64,000 nt of DNA from Fallopia convolvulus. Its lineage: Eukaryota; Streptophyta; Magnoliopsida; Caryophyllales; Polygonaceae. Numbering within the stretch: position 1 is the first letter of the stretch; each line of letters starts with the position of its first letter. The translations under genes and the position numbers were made by a program. The notes beneath the pieces were generated by a model. The model made no database searches and had not been told where the DNA came from. It saw nothing but the letters and a program-made list of their open reading frames with translations. Below, piece by piece: positions 22,755-34,690 of this stretch. Location of the stretch: contig OZ024724.1 of assembly GCA_964016875.1 (NCBI GenBank), forward strand, positions 12,876,501-12,940,500, written 5' to 3'.

Positions 22755-24271
22755 TGATGTTCGCATTTTTGGTATAGTTTTTGATAGGTTTTCTTTACTT
22801 ATTAGGATTAATTTTGTCTAGTTTAGGTTTAGTTTTGAGTGTTTTTAGTTAGTTTTGTATAAATCTGCGAAAAGGGTGGAATCTACGCTATTTTGTGTAT
22901 TTTGCAGGTTTTAGCGAGGAAAGGAGCTAAATGGAGCTAAATTTGGAGCATCACAGTGAAGGACGGGAAAGTGCAAAATTTAAGAAGTCAAAGCTCAAGA
23001 GATCGAGAGGATGTGTTGAAGAAAACAAAACCCCAGGCTCGTTAACGAGGCTGTGAAGGGTCGTTAACGAGGCCACAAAGAAGAAGATTTCGGAGTATTA
23101 TTTTATTATTCACCGATCCTGAGCGGGAATTTATTTCCGTATCGGTTGAGTATCTTTTTAGAATCTTTATGGGTGATCAGAATATGTATTTTAGGGTTTA
23201 TATCTTTCTAGATTTTATTTCTATCTTTTAGAGATTGTTTCTATCTTTTTAGGAAAGTTTTTATCTTTTAGCCTTTTTAGTTTTTTAGGATTTTCTAGTA
23301 TAAATACCCTTCTATCTAGCATAGAAAGAGGGGGGCGAATTTTGGAGTAGAGTTTTAGAGCTAGTTTTGGAGGAGAAGGAAGGCCGAAGGAGAGGCTGCC
23401 GGATCGGAAGTCGGTGACGAGGTTCGGTGACGACGGTTTCCGAGGTTCGTTGATCGAGTTTGTGGTTCGGTGATTGTTTTGTTTTGGTTTTTCTTCTGAT
23501 TCTCTGTAAGACGATATTTTTGTTATTAATTTAAGTTTGAGTTTTTGTTTCAATGTTTGTTTTTATTGAAGTTTTTAGTTTGTTTATCATGAGTAGTGAG
23601 TAGTCTATTTTTCTAGGGTCGGGGTTAAGCCCGGCATAGTTGAGCATGTTTGATGAAGTAAGATAGTGTTTTGAATGTCTTTTATCTTTATTGAAATTGT
23701 TTGTTGTGCTTAATACCGAAACGGGGGTTCAGGTAATTTGAGTTTTAACTTGATTGAAAGAAAAAGTTAGTAACTTGAAGGTTGATATTGTTTGCAAACG
23801 GAAGTTTCAAGCTTTAGATCCAAAACAAGCAATTGAGTGAGTTAGTTTATGAAAATAGATTAATTTACTTGTCTAGTCAATGAAAGTTGATGACTCTATC
23901 TATTTAAAGGCATGATCTATCTTCTTACGAATTCTTATGCTTGGCTATGTTGTGGTGTCCCTTATCCTAGATATTTGTTTTTATTGAATTATTTCTGATA
24001 AATCTTCGTTGCTGAATATTTGTTTCGGTACCGAGTGTTAGTTAGAATTTTATTAGCTCGTTAATTGGTGTTAATGTGTTCGGTGGTTCGGTAACGATCC
24101 TGACAAGGTCGTTAACGAGGCATCTCGTGAGTGATTGTGCTTGATTTTATTTGATTTTTATTAGATTGATAGACAAACAACCTTGCTTCCTGTGGAACGA
24201 TCCTGACTCCACTGTACTCAGCGGGGTCTTGACTTACAAATTTATTTGTTGGCCGAGAAACCCTATCAACA
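22755..24271 (+). repeat. Element 2, 5' LTR
   Basis: 1517 bp, starting TGATGTTCGC and ending CCCTATCAACA. It holds CGTTAACG at 23040, 23062 and 24110. A TATA box TATAAATA lies at 23299-23306, about 970 bp before the LTR end, the same layout as element 1. Confidence 0.9.
23299..23306 (+). promoter_or_regulatory. LTR TATA box, element 2
   Basis: TATAAATA followed by CCCTTC. It is the likely start of the genomic transcript, at a position comparable to the TATAAAA of element 1. Confidence 0.6.
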
Positions 24272-24274
24272 AAT

Positions 24275-24292
24275 TGGCGCCGTTGCCGGGGA
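24275..24292 (+). promoter_or_regulatory. Primer-binding site, element 2
   Basis: TGGCGCCGTTGCCGGGGA, identical to that of element 1, three bases after the LTR end. Confidence 0.85.
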
Positions 24293-24370
24293 AGCAACGA
24301 GTTGTTAGTTTATCTTTGGGATCGGGACTAGCCCGACCCCGTTTTTGTTTTTAATTTTTGTTTTCTTTGT

Positions 24371-27017
24371 TTGTTTTCTCAGTTTATGCCGGTAGGACGA
24401 AGAAGGCTTCAGTTTGATAGCTCTAGTTATTACTCAGAACCCGAACGTTCCCTGCACCGACAACTCCGAGAAAACCGAGCCATGGCCACAGCTGAAGAGA
24501 TGGCTCGAGAGCTAGAGATCCTCCGGACCCAGATGGAGGCACTGAGAGCCGAGAAGGACGGCGCTGATGCAGACAAGGCTCGACTGCAAGAAGAGCTAAA
24601 CGCCTATCCAAGGAATGCCAAGCAATACATGCATCCAGAACTGAGGGTGCCAGAATCTCCTATTGTGCTTCCTGCGATAGAGAAACCTTTTGAGATCAAG
24701 TCTCAATTTATATCCTTGATTAAACGGGCTCAGTTTGAAGGGAAACCTGCTGAGTGCCCTATGGAACATATTAGAAATTTTCTTGATTTATGTGACACCA
24801 TAGCTGCTGAAGGTGTCTCACTAGAATATGTTCTGTTGAAAGCTTTTAGATGGTCACTTACTGGAAAGGCCCTGAACTGGTTAGAGAGCCTGCCTTCTAA
24901 GTCTATCAGGACTTGGAAAGTTTTGTATGATCAATTTCTTACAAAGTTTTTCCCTCCTGCTAAGACAACGGAGTTAAGGAAACGTATCACCTCTTATCAC
25001 CAGTTGCCTAATGAGACATTTGTTGAAACATGGGAAAGATTTAAAGAGATGCTTAGACAATGCCCTACTCATGGGCAACCATTATATGTATTGCAAGAAA
25101 TCTTTTCCAGGGTATCAACGCGGAGACCAAGAACCGCATCAACACGCATACTGCGTGCGGTTTTATAGAGATGAACCCGACAGAGGCGTGGGAACTGTTG
25201 GACAAGCTGGCGAATTACGATGCTATGTACGGAACCCAGCAGGCTCCACAAACTCAAAAACGTCTCTATGTGCCCAATCGAGATGAAGTTGACCCCGATG
25301 TTAAAAATCAATTCTTACAAGATGAGGTCAACCGTTTGAGGAAACAGGTAAGTTTTCTGAAATCCTCTCAATCATGTCAAGAATGTGGTTCTTCTGCGCA
25401 TAGCACTTCTGCTTGCACTAACATTGAGCAGGTTAGAACCGTTGAGACGATAGCTGAGATGAATTACATGAGAGGATCCTACAGGAACCAGCCTAATTAC
25501 AATGACAGGTCGAACAACTATCAATCATGGGGCAATCAGAATGCAAATCATAATTACACATGGCCCCCGCAAGATAGACGACCTGCACCATATCGACCTC
25601 CAGGCCATCAGGAGACACCATCATGGGCTCAAGAGATTAAAGAGAGCATCAATGGATTGGATAAAAGATGGGGAGAGTTCGATATTTGGAAGAAGAGTGT
25701 TGATTCCCAACTAGGAGACCTTGCTGCACGGATTCCAAGACCACAAGGGCAACTCCCGGGCCGTACCGAAGAGAACCCTAGAGGCCAAATAGCAGCAGTA
25801 CACCTTAGAAGCGGGAAGACACTACCGGAGAGAATTCCAACTGAAGAGAAGGAGGAACAAGATCTCGCCAGCCAGCTCGTTAACGAGCCAGCGAGAGCTA
25901 GTACCGAGCCTACAAGCCAGGATGACGAGGCTCCGAGGATTCCTGACGAGCCCAACCCAGGTAAGTTTTTTAAACCGAGTCCTCCTCTCAATCCCAGGGT
26001 ATTTAACGACCCCATCAAGGTCGGTAACGACCCGCGAGGACACCGAACGACCCCAGTGTCGACCCGGTACTCTCACCTCTCGAGCCTAACTTGGTTCCGA
26101 GAATGGTGAAAAATCTTTCATTTCCAGTTAAGAAATCTATGGACTCTACTGAGAGTAAGTTCAAGCGTTTCGTTAAGATTCTTCAGGGCATTAATATTTC
26201 CATCCCATTCGCTGAGGCCCTAAGCGAAATGCCGGCTTACACAAAATTCTTGAAAGATATTCTTAGCAGGAAAAGATCTATTACAGAGCTGCAAGATGAG
26301 GTCAGATCCATAGCTCTTCCAGAAAAGCTTGGAGATCCTGGGAGGTTTGCAATCACAATCGGCATAGGCAACCACAAGTTCAAGGCTTTATGCGATCTTG
26401 GTGCCAGTGCTAGTCTTGTTCCACTCTCAATCTGGTCTAAAGCCAATATGGGACCACTGGAACCACTGGATATGAATCTGTACATGGCAGATGGGTCAAG
26501 TGTCAAAGAAACAGGAGTAGTGGACGATTACCCTATTCAAGTCGGGAAATTCTTTATACCGAATGATTTTATTGTCCTTGATATGCCTGAAGACCTTCAT
26601 GTCCCCATAATTCTCGGGCGACCATTCTTAGCCACAACAGGAGCAAGAGTTGATATGCGTAAGGGACTCCTCACTTTTGATATAGGAGAGGAACGGGTGG
26701 AATTCAATTTAGATCAAAAGGCTAACGACCCAATTGGAGTGGCACAACTAGAGTTGACTCAACCCGAACCAGACACCACAGTCCCTACCGAGCCACATCT
26801 GCCGATCACTGATGTTCCCATGCACAAAGGCCCTACTACAGAGGTTACAGAAAAGTCCAAACCACCTTGGCTTGCGGACTACACCAATAACCCAGGGATA
26901 TCGAGCTTACTGATAGAAGAAGAAGGTCCCAATTTAGCAATTCAAGCGCACAGAGGCAGTAAAGCTACAGGCAAGGTATCTCAAGACCCTAACATGGCCA
27001 GACATGAACCACCATGA
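24371..27017 (+). pseudogene. gag-protease of element 2, two frameshifts
   Basis: Upstream of the first in-window ATG the frame is also open. The Retrotrans_gag region lies at about 24650-25110 (WLESLPSKSIRTWKVLYDQF). A lost base in a T run near 25110 shifts the frame. The second frame carries an intact CX2CX4HX4C zinc knuckle (25375-25416), a Pro/Gln-rich linker and the palindrome GCTCGTTAACGAGC (25875-25888). A second shift lies between 26040 and 26090. The last frame has the protease, with DLGAS at 26394 and ILGRPFLAT at about 26609, and stops at 27017. It aligns with element 1 along its length. Two single-base changes separate it from an open frame, which fits a recent insertion. Confidence 0.85.
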
Positions 27018-28232
27018 GACTAGCAAGAGAGCTCGTCGGGCTAACGACGTTAAACATACCGCTTACGGGAGGCAACCCGCTTTTTAGAATAGGTTTAGTT
27101 TATTTTATTTTCTTTTTTATTTTAGATTATTTCCTAACTTTCTTTTATTTTTCTTTTTTAGTTTACATAGGGTAGAAATAAGATTTTTTGAGCTAACAAG
27201 ATTTCAGGAAAAAAGGGGTCGAAATTCACTCAAGGAGGCTACGGTGGCTCGTTAACGACCCACCCAGGGTCGTTAACGACCCAGTTTGGACGACCCGATT
27301 CGTCACAATACGGGGCAGGTAAGTAACTCTAACCTAGTTAAATTTTCTAACCCTAGCCGCCACCCCCTCTATCTTTACCCCTCCTATAAAAACCCTTCTA
27401 CCCTCCCAAAATTCTACCACAATCTCTCCCACATTCACTCTCAAACCCAAAACTCTCTCAAGCCCCTTTCCCTTTTCTCCTACCGAGTCGGAAATCTCAT
27501 GCTAACGACCACCGGAGACGCCATCGTTACCGGAGTTCGAAGGCCTTTTCACCGTCGACGACGAGCTCGTTAACCTACCCCGATTCCGACCCTTGTTCTT
27601 TAAATTCTCGGTTCTCCGGTATGATTTCTAAACCCTTGCTTGAATTTGCATGATTGATTATCTATAGGGTTAAATTTCATATCTTGAATCATGATTTTTA
27701 GGGAGATCGATGAGCATGCCTAAATTCCGTTCTAAAAATTCTTGATTGTGCTTAGTTGTTCATGTTTTAGGTAGGATTATTCATGATAGATTAGCTATTG
27801 TAACCCTTTAGTTAAGAAAGCATGAATTTTTCTTGTTCTAGATCTAAAAGTTCGAACTTTGCATGTCAAAATTCCGGGTAATTTTTAGCATGTTCGGGAT
27901 GGGTAATTGAGTAAGTATGGGGTGCTTTTACCCAATGAGGGAATTGTGGAGAATAATATAAGATTGCATGCTTGATTTGTGCTGAATTAAAGGTAGATTC
28001 AATTTCGGACATTACTGGTTTCGCTCTCGGCGGCTCGTTAACGACCCACCCAGGCTCGTTAACGACCCTGCACTTCATCAATGCTTAATCTGAGGCCAGC
28101 ATCGTGAACAACCCAATTGGGTAGTTTATGAATAATTCTGAGGTTAATTTTGAGACCAAGTATGGGGTCTCGTACCTATTATTTTTGAGTGGATCTTATC
28201 TTGGAAAATTTTTCGATTATTTTGTAGGATCC
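27018..28232 (+). promoter_or_regulatory. Internal promoter and leader intron before ORF3 (predicted)
   Basis: After the conserved CTTACGGGAGGCAACCC block (about 27061-27080) come two CGTTAACG sites and then TATAAAAA (27385-27392), with a CT-rich, ATG-free leader typical of plant mRNA starts. A donor CCG/GTATGA (27619) and an acceptor TTTTGTAG (ending 28227) would remove a 609-nt AT-rich intron and place ATG 28233 near the start of the spliced mRNA. The sequence features are visible; their use is inferred. Confidence 0.45.
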
Positions 28233-29843
28233 ATGGCTAGTTCAAGCAGACCCGCTACCCGAGCCCAGAAGAAGAGGAGGAACCACAGGTCTCCATCTCC
28301 ACCCCGGGTGGACGATGTGATTTTGAGCAGTCAAAGCCAAGTACGGCGCTACCGGGATTTCTTGGAGAAGGACCACTACACCCGATGGTTCTCGAAGTCT
28401 AGCGCCGTCTCTACGGGCATCTACACGGATGTCAAGGACGCCTTCGTCATCCTTGGGGCCGCGCACTTATTGAAGCAAGAGAGCTTGCCACATTATCCGA
28501 CCCTCACATCCGAGTTCTTGGCCACCTTGGAGACCAACTTCTCGTCGAAGATCTCGGCGGGACGCATTCGGTTCCGGCTCGGTAACGAGGACCGTGACTT
28601 CACCATGGCAGAGTTCAATGCAATCTTGGAGCTCCCAAACCCGTCTAGAGACTATAGCTTGAAGGACTACCGAGTGACCCGCACTTGGAGCTACATCACC
28701 GGAGAAGTTCAATCCTCCACTGCGGCGCTATCCGGGTCAACCATAGTCAACCCCATCTTCTGGATCATCTTGAGAGTCCTCGCCGCACTATTCTGGCTGA
28801 AGAAGGAGTTGAACCGGTCTACAAGGACGGAGGTCGCTTGCTTCCGCACCATCCTCTTCGAGGAGCCCGGCCCCTTGAATTTGGGGTAGGAATGGCTCTA
28901 GTACGTCGAGAAGTCCCACAAGTCCAAGGAGGTGTGGTGTGGCAATTTGGTTAGCCTCTTGGCTAAGAATCTTGGAGTGGATCTCACCCGCTACACACCG
29001 GCCCACGCCCAACTCCTCAACAAGAACTATTGGTATAGTTTCGGGATCTTCGTACAAGCCGAGGGAGGCTACAAAGTGAAGGTTCGAGATCAAGTCGTCA
29101 TACCTTCCCTCGACATGTACGAGCTACTCTACGTACCGAATTGGTACGAGGTGTGGACGGGCCAGCCTTACCCATTGGAGCCAAAACCGGAAGATGAGCT
29201 CTCACTTAGGCCATGTCACACCCGGTTTGAGCGGGATGATGTGGACGAATATGAAGAAGAAGATGAGCAAGAGGATACCGAGGTCGTAGGCAATGATACC
29301 GAGGAAGCCGACACCGAGGGCGGCACTGAGGAACTCAACTTTACCGAAGAAGACATGGAGACGGAGGAATTGGGAGGCAACATCTTCGTCAACGAGCCAA
29401 CCAGGGTCGTTAACGACCATTTCCAGCCACCGCCCAACACTGTTAACGAGGCAACCAGCTTCGTTAACGAGGTGCCGCAAGCTTTTGTCGACCCTCCACC
29501 AGCTCCTGTCGACCCTCATACATATGGCTTAATGCCTTACCACCCAGTGATGTACCAAGATCATTTCCAGCCTCACTACCCACCACCTCCTCAGCCCGAG
29601 TACGCAGGATCGAGCATACCACCACCATGGGCCGAGGATCTTTCTGCAAGGATGCAGCAGCTTCACCTCCAGACTGATCACATTCATCGGAGGATGGATA
29701 GATGGGAAACCGTCTACTCCGCACGCATGTCGAGGGAGGACGAGCGGCAACGTCAGAGAGAGGCGGAGGATGCTGAGCGTTGGAGGACGATGTATGACTT
29801 CATGGGGAACTTTGAGCACTATTTTCCTCCACAGAACCGTTGA
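28233..29843 (+). pseudogene. Third ORF of element 2 (ATHILA ORF-1-like), two stops
   Basis: Start ATG 28233, in a basic N-terminus (ATRAQKKRRNHR). The core LTSEFLATLE...IRFRLGNEDRDFTMAEFN fits the ATHILA ORF-1 / putative plant transposon protein family. TAG at 28887-28889 and 28899-28901 interrupt one continuous frame, which then runs to 29843. It crosses an acidic region (29240-29370), a Pro-rich stretch with VVND/FVNE peptides encoded by CGTTAAC motifs, and a C-terminal charged helix. The function of this family is unknown. Its place after gag-protease matches the env-like position of Athila, but I see no signal peptide or membrane anchor. Confidence 0.7.
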
Positions 29844-31583
29844 TCAAGCTCAAGATGAAGTTTCCTTTCCTTGTTTCCACTTTTGTAAGTTTTATGTCTT
29901 TCTTTTTCTTTTTAATTTTTTTTGTTTTCTTTTCTATTTCTTTTCCCTCTTCTTGTTATTTTTCTTATAGTGGGGACACTGTAATTTTAAGTATGGGGTG
30001 GGAAGAAAGTAGAAAAATTATGTCCTAGGTGTGTGTTTTTTATGTTCTATGTAGTTGTTACTTTTGTTAAATTGAAAAAACCAAAAAAATTTTTTGAAAA
30101 ATTTGAAAAATTCAAAAAAGAGTTTAGAATTGATAGATATTCCTTCTTAAAAAGTTCTAGGATAGCAATCACTAGCTTGACCATATAATTCCTTAAAAAC
30201 ATGTCTTTGAAAGTATAGCCGGATTCTTAAAAATTGAAATTATTGTTTTTTTAGAAAGGAATAGCATTAGATGAAATTGAGCACATATACTTTATAGCAT
30301 AGATGATGCAATCCAACAAAACCTACCTTGTGAGAAAAAAATGTTGGCCTTATAGGGAGAACATTTATAAATCCCTCTCTTCTTTTTTGTGTGATTTACT
30401 CTCCTTATGCATATTAGCTCTTGGAATTGTGAGGGTTATCTATTTCTTGAGACCCTTATAAGATTCTTAGTTCATTACTTGTGAAGATCATATGATAGAG
30501 AACTTATTTTTATGAGCCCTATTATCCCCTATCTACCTTTACATTATTCCTTCTTTTGATAACCAATTCTGGCCTGAAACCTTTTATTTTTAGCTCCACA
30601 AAAATTATTCCCTAGCCGAGATAAGCTTGACCCTATCCGGGAATTAGGACTTAGATTGGAGAGGTAAAGTCTTGTGTTTTGTTGAAAAGAAAAGAGTTTT
30701 TATTTGCTTGAATTAAAGGGGATTTGGAAGGGTAGATTGGAAGTCTCTTGTTATTTTATGTAAGAAAGGTCTCTTGATTAAAAAAAAGATGCACAAAATA
30801 AAGCTTGAAGGGAAGAAAATGTATACGGTGGATCGTTAACGACCCGGTTGTGGGTTCGTTAACGAGGCAACGAGGCAAAAAGAGAAAAAAAAAAGAGAAA
30901 AAAAAATGAAATAAAAAAAGAGAAAGAGGAATAGTTGAAGTGCATTTGTGTTTAAAAATAATATCAAGAGATTCTTTTATTTTTGATTATGAGACTTTCT
31001 AGGATGATAAATGGGTGAGTGAAAATAAGTGTGCACAATATGAGAGTAAGTTTGGTTATCTTATATGAGAGTTTTGATGTTATGTGTGAGTTTTTAGGAG
31101 TCTTTGATTCCCGGATATTATTAGCACCACATGACCAAAATATTTCCATGCCTTATTGTTATTACCAAGCCCCATTACAACCCGGCCGAATGGAAGCTTC
31201 TATGAAGTTTTTCATTGAGCCTAAGTTCTCTTGATGATTCTTTGCTTGTTTTGACAAATCTTGGGTGGAGAGTATTGGTGATATAAGTTCCAATTTCTAT
31301 GAGTTTTTGTATATAGGATGAGTTGAGAGATTGAAATTATAAGCCCAAACACATGAGAGTGGAGTGAAACACATTATATCCCTTGAGAGGTTGGATTGTA
31401 TTATTTTATGTCTATTTAAGTGCATATATGTGTGAGGATGTTAATAGTCTTTTGCTATAATTTTCTTATGTATAGATGTTGCTTTTTGAAGATGGCTATG
31501 TCTTGATAAGCATGATTTGTTTTGGTTTTAGTTAATATCTTGATTATTGCTTGAGGACAAGCAAGTCTAAGTATGGGGTATTT
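29844..31583 (+). other. Element 2 non-coding 3' region and polypurine tract
   Basis: AT-rich and gene-free. It shares blocks with the same region of element 1: GGGGACACTG...TTTAAGTATGGGG (29972-29998), GATTCCCGGATATTATTAGC (about 31107), CCATTACAACCCGGCCGAAT (about 31172) and CTTGAGGACAAGCAAGTCTA (31550-31569). CGTTAACG occurs at 30834 and 30857. AAGTATGGGGTATTT (31569-31583) is the polypurine tract. Confidence 0.7.
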
Positions 31584-33760
31584 TGATATTCGCATTTTTG
31601 GTATAGTTTTTGATAGGTTTTCTTTGCTTATTAGGATTAATTTTGTCTAGTTTAGGTTTAGTTTTGAGTGTTTTTAGTTAGTTTTGTATAAATCTGCGAA
31701 AAGGGTGGAATCTACGCTATTTTGTGTATTTTGCAGGTTTTAGCGAGGAAAGGAGCTAAATGGAGCTAAATTTGGAGCATCACAGTGAAGGACGGGAAAG
31801 TGCAAAATTTAAGAAGTCAAAGCTCAAGAGATCGAGAGGATGTGTTGAAGAAAACAAAACCCCAGGCTCGTTAACGAGGCTGTGAAGGGTCGTTAACGAG
31901 GCCACGAAGAAGAAGATTTCGGAGTATTATTTTATTATTCACCGATCCTGAGCGGGAATTTATTTCCGTATCGGTTGAGTATCTTTTTAGAATCTTTATG
32001 GGTGATCAGAATATGTATTTTAGGGTTTATATCTTTCTAGATTTTATTTCTATCTTTTAGAGATTGTTTCTATCTTTTTAGGAAAGTTTTTATCTTTTAG
32101 CCTTTTTAGTTTTTTAGGATTTTCTAGTATAAATACCCTTCTATCTAGCATAGAAAGAGGGGGGCGAATTTTGGAGTAGAGTTTTAGAGCTAGTTTTGGA
32201 GGAGAAGGAAGGCCGAAGGAGAGGCTGCCGGATCGGAAGTCGGTGACGAGGTTCGATGACGACGGTTTCCGAGGTTCGTTGATCGAGTTTGTGGTTCGGT
32301 GATTGTTTTGTTTTGGTTTTTCTTCTGATTCTCTGTAAGACGATATTTTTGTTATTAATTTAAGTTTGAGTTTTTGTTTCAATGTTTGTTTTTATTGAAG
32401 TTTTTAGTTTGTTTATCATGAGTAGTGAGTAGTCTATTTTTCTAGAGTCGGGGTTAAGCCCGACATAGTTGAGCATGTTTGATGAAGTAAGATAGTGTTT
32501 TGAATGCCTTTTATCTTTATTGAAATTGTTTGTTGTGCTTAATACCGAAACGGGAGTTGAGGTAATTTGAGTTTTAACTTGATTGAAAGAAAAAGTTAGT
32601 AACTTGAAGGTTGATATTGTTTGCAAACGGAAGTTTCAAGCTTTAGATCCAAAACAAGCAATTGAGTGAGTGAGTTTATGAAAATAGATTAATTACTTGT
32701 CTAGTCAATGAAAGTTGATGACTCTATCTATTTAAAGGCATGGTTTATCTTCTTACGAATTCTTATGCTTGGCTATGTTCAGTGGCGGAGCCAGAACAAA
32801 TTGGAAGGAGGGGCGAAATCCATTTCAATGATTGACAAATAAGACAAAATATTATTATTATATTATTATTTAAATAATAAATATTTGAAATAAATATCGA
32901 TATATTTATAATAGTTGGGTAGTAATTAAAAATATATTTTATAAAAAGTAAATAAACAATAAATTAAATATGTACATTTTTTTATCTCTATTATTATTAA
33001 TTATGAAACAAATAATTAGTTACATCTTTTTACTTTGCAATATAGTAATTATATTTTAAAAATATATCAAAATTATTAATATTTTAAAATTCCTCATCAT
33101 AATATAGATTTAGCTAGTTTACTTTGACCTTTTTGTGTTTGAAATAAAATAAATAAATAAGTAACGAAAATGTAGTACAACAATTACTATATGGTATATA
33201 CGTATATGGATTGATTGTGGACTGTGGGCAAAACGAGCAAAACAGAGAGAAAAGGGATTATTTGCAACTCCCAAGAGTCGAACACGGGCCTAATTGAAAC
33301 AAGCGTGTAATATTTCCACTGGGCCAAGAAGTTTTTCTGTTTTAAATTGAAACGTTTGATATATGGTATATACATTCACAGGACGAGAGAGGGGGCAACC
33401 GCCCCCCTTCGCCCCCCCTCGCTCCGCCACTGGCTATGTTGTGGTGTCCCTTATCCTAGATATTTATTTTTATTAAATTATTTCTGATAAATCTTCGTTG
33501 CTGAATATTTGTTTCGGTACCGAGTGTTAGTTAGAATTTTATTAGCTCGTTAATTGGTGTTTTTGTGTTCGGTGGTTCGGTAACGATCCTGACAAGGTCG
33601 TTAACGAGGCATCTCGTGAGTGATTGTGCTTGATTTTATTTGATTTTTATTAGATTGATAGACAAACAACCTTGCTTCCTGTGGAACGATCCTGACTCCA
33701 CTGTACTCAGCGGGGTCTTGACTTACAAATTTATTTGTTGGCCGAGAAACCCTATCAACA
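31584..33760 (+). repeat. Element 2, 3' LTR carrying a MITE
   Basis: 2177 bp. Without the 653-bp MITE and its 8-bp duplication it is 1516 bp, one base shorter than the 5' LTR and nearly identical to it. It ends CCCTATCAACA, followed by GAGAG. Confidence 0.9.
32780..33432. mobile_element. hAT-type non-autonomous DNA transposon (MITE)
   Basis: Terminal inverted repeats CAGTGGCGGAGC and GCTCCGCCACTG, with an 8-bp duplication GCTATGTT (32772-32779, 33433-33440). An 8-bp duplication with CAGTGGCGGA-type ends is the hAT pattern. The empty site is seen in the 5' LTR of element 2, near 23945. The 653-bp interior is AT-rich, with a C/G-rich right end, and has no transposase frame. Confidence 0.85.
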
Positions 33761-33765
33761 GAGAG

Positions 33766-34690
33766 TAATCAAGTGATTGTGAACCAATTGTGTAAATTGC
33801 TCAACAAGCTCGACCGGTTCATCCAAGATCAAGTGGTAAAACTCTCCTCTCCTTAAGCTTTTATATACTAATTACTTCTGTGTTGTATACTCGTTCAAAA
33901 TGACAGAATGGACATGCTTCAAAGGTCCGTTCTGCGATCGAAATCGGTCGGTTCGATGCCCCTCTAAGGCTTGTGATTGGCTAGTTTCGATACCGTTTCG
34001 AGGGCTCATTTCAGAACTACACTAAGCTCGAACGAGGATGATTGGATTGTGGTCATTTGTACGAGGAGAAACCTTCCGTTTCGAGCCTCTTACGGGTGAT
34101 CGCGTCTACAACGCGCCTACAATAATGGCTCGTGATTAATCGGGATAGATCGCGTGCACCAAGACGGGGAACCGGGGCTGTTTTGGAGGAATATAAATGG
34201 CCCGAAACGGAGAGTTTCGCCATTACAAATCCGGAGCGCTACAAACTTGAATGGCCATGTATTATTGCCATATCCTCGAGGCTAAGCACACCGATGATGA
34301 TTTAGAGGTCATTCGTTTGAGGCGAAAACTTCCGTTTCGAGTCTCGTACGAATGATTGTCTACAACCCGGTTACAAGAAGGGCTTGTTCCATGACCGAGA
34401 CAAATCGTTTTGTGCCGAGACAAATGCCGTAATTGCTTTGGAAGACTTTAGATGGCCCGAAACGGAGTGTTTCGCCATTCTAAAGCTCGGGTCGATGGCA
34501 TTAGTACCTATTTCTTATGAGTTCTTTCAAGGATTCAAGAAAAATGAAGTGGTACAAAATTCCATGAAAGTACAAGTTAACCAAGCAAAGTCTCATTCAA
34601 GGACAAAATGTCTCATTCAAGCAATTGCCTACTATTATGTATTACATATATCCATGGGACAAGGAGAAGCCAAGTCTTGTGTAAATCATA
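33766..34690 (+). repeat. Tat LTR copy C, second part
   Basis: It continues the sequence broken at 22754 and aligns with 47869 onward of the right arm: TAATCAAGTGATTGTGAACC, TAAATTGCTCAACAAGC, AAAACTCTCCTCTCCTTAAG. It holds several copies of a CGAAACGGA..GTTTCG hairpin-like module (for example near 34075, 34201, 34332 and 34457). At 34691 it passes abruptly into the left inverted arm. No gene. Confidence 0.6.

Larger units (their letters stand above)
22755..33760 (+). mobile_element. Element 2: Athila-type gag-protease-ORF3 retrotransposon
   Basis: A complete LTR element of 11006 bp with a perfect duplication GAGAG (22750-22754, 33761-33765). Order: 5' LTR 22755-24271, primer site, gag-protease 24371-27017, a promoter-like region, third ORF 28233-29843, 3' region, polypurine tract, and 3' LTR 31584-33760. 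There is no RT, RNase H or integrase. The LTRs are nearly identical apart from a MITE in the 3' copy, so it is young. The palindrome CGTTAACG occurs at least 15 times across its LTRs, coding regions and spacers. Confidence 0.92.

Noticed and set aside
29770..30028. Hydrophobic Phe-rich frames after ORF3, resembling an envelope membrane anchor
   Set aside because: They are translations of T-rich non-coding sequence, in different frames from ORF3, with no signal peptide or glycosylation sites.
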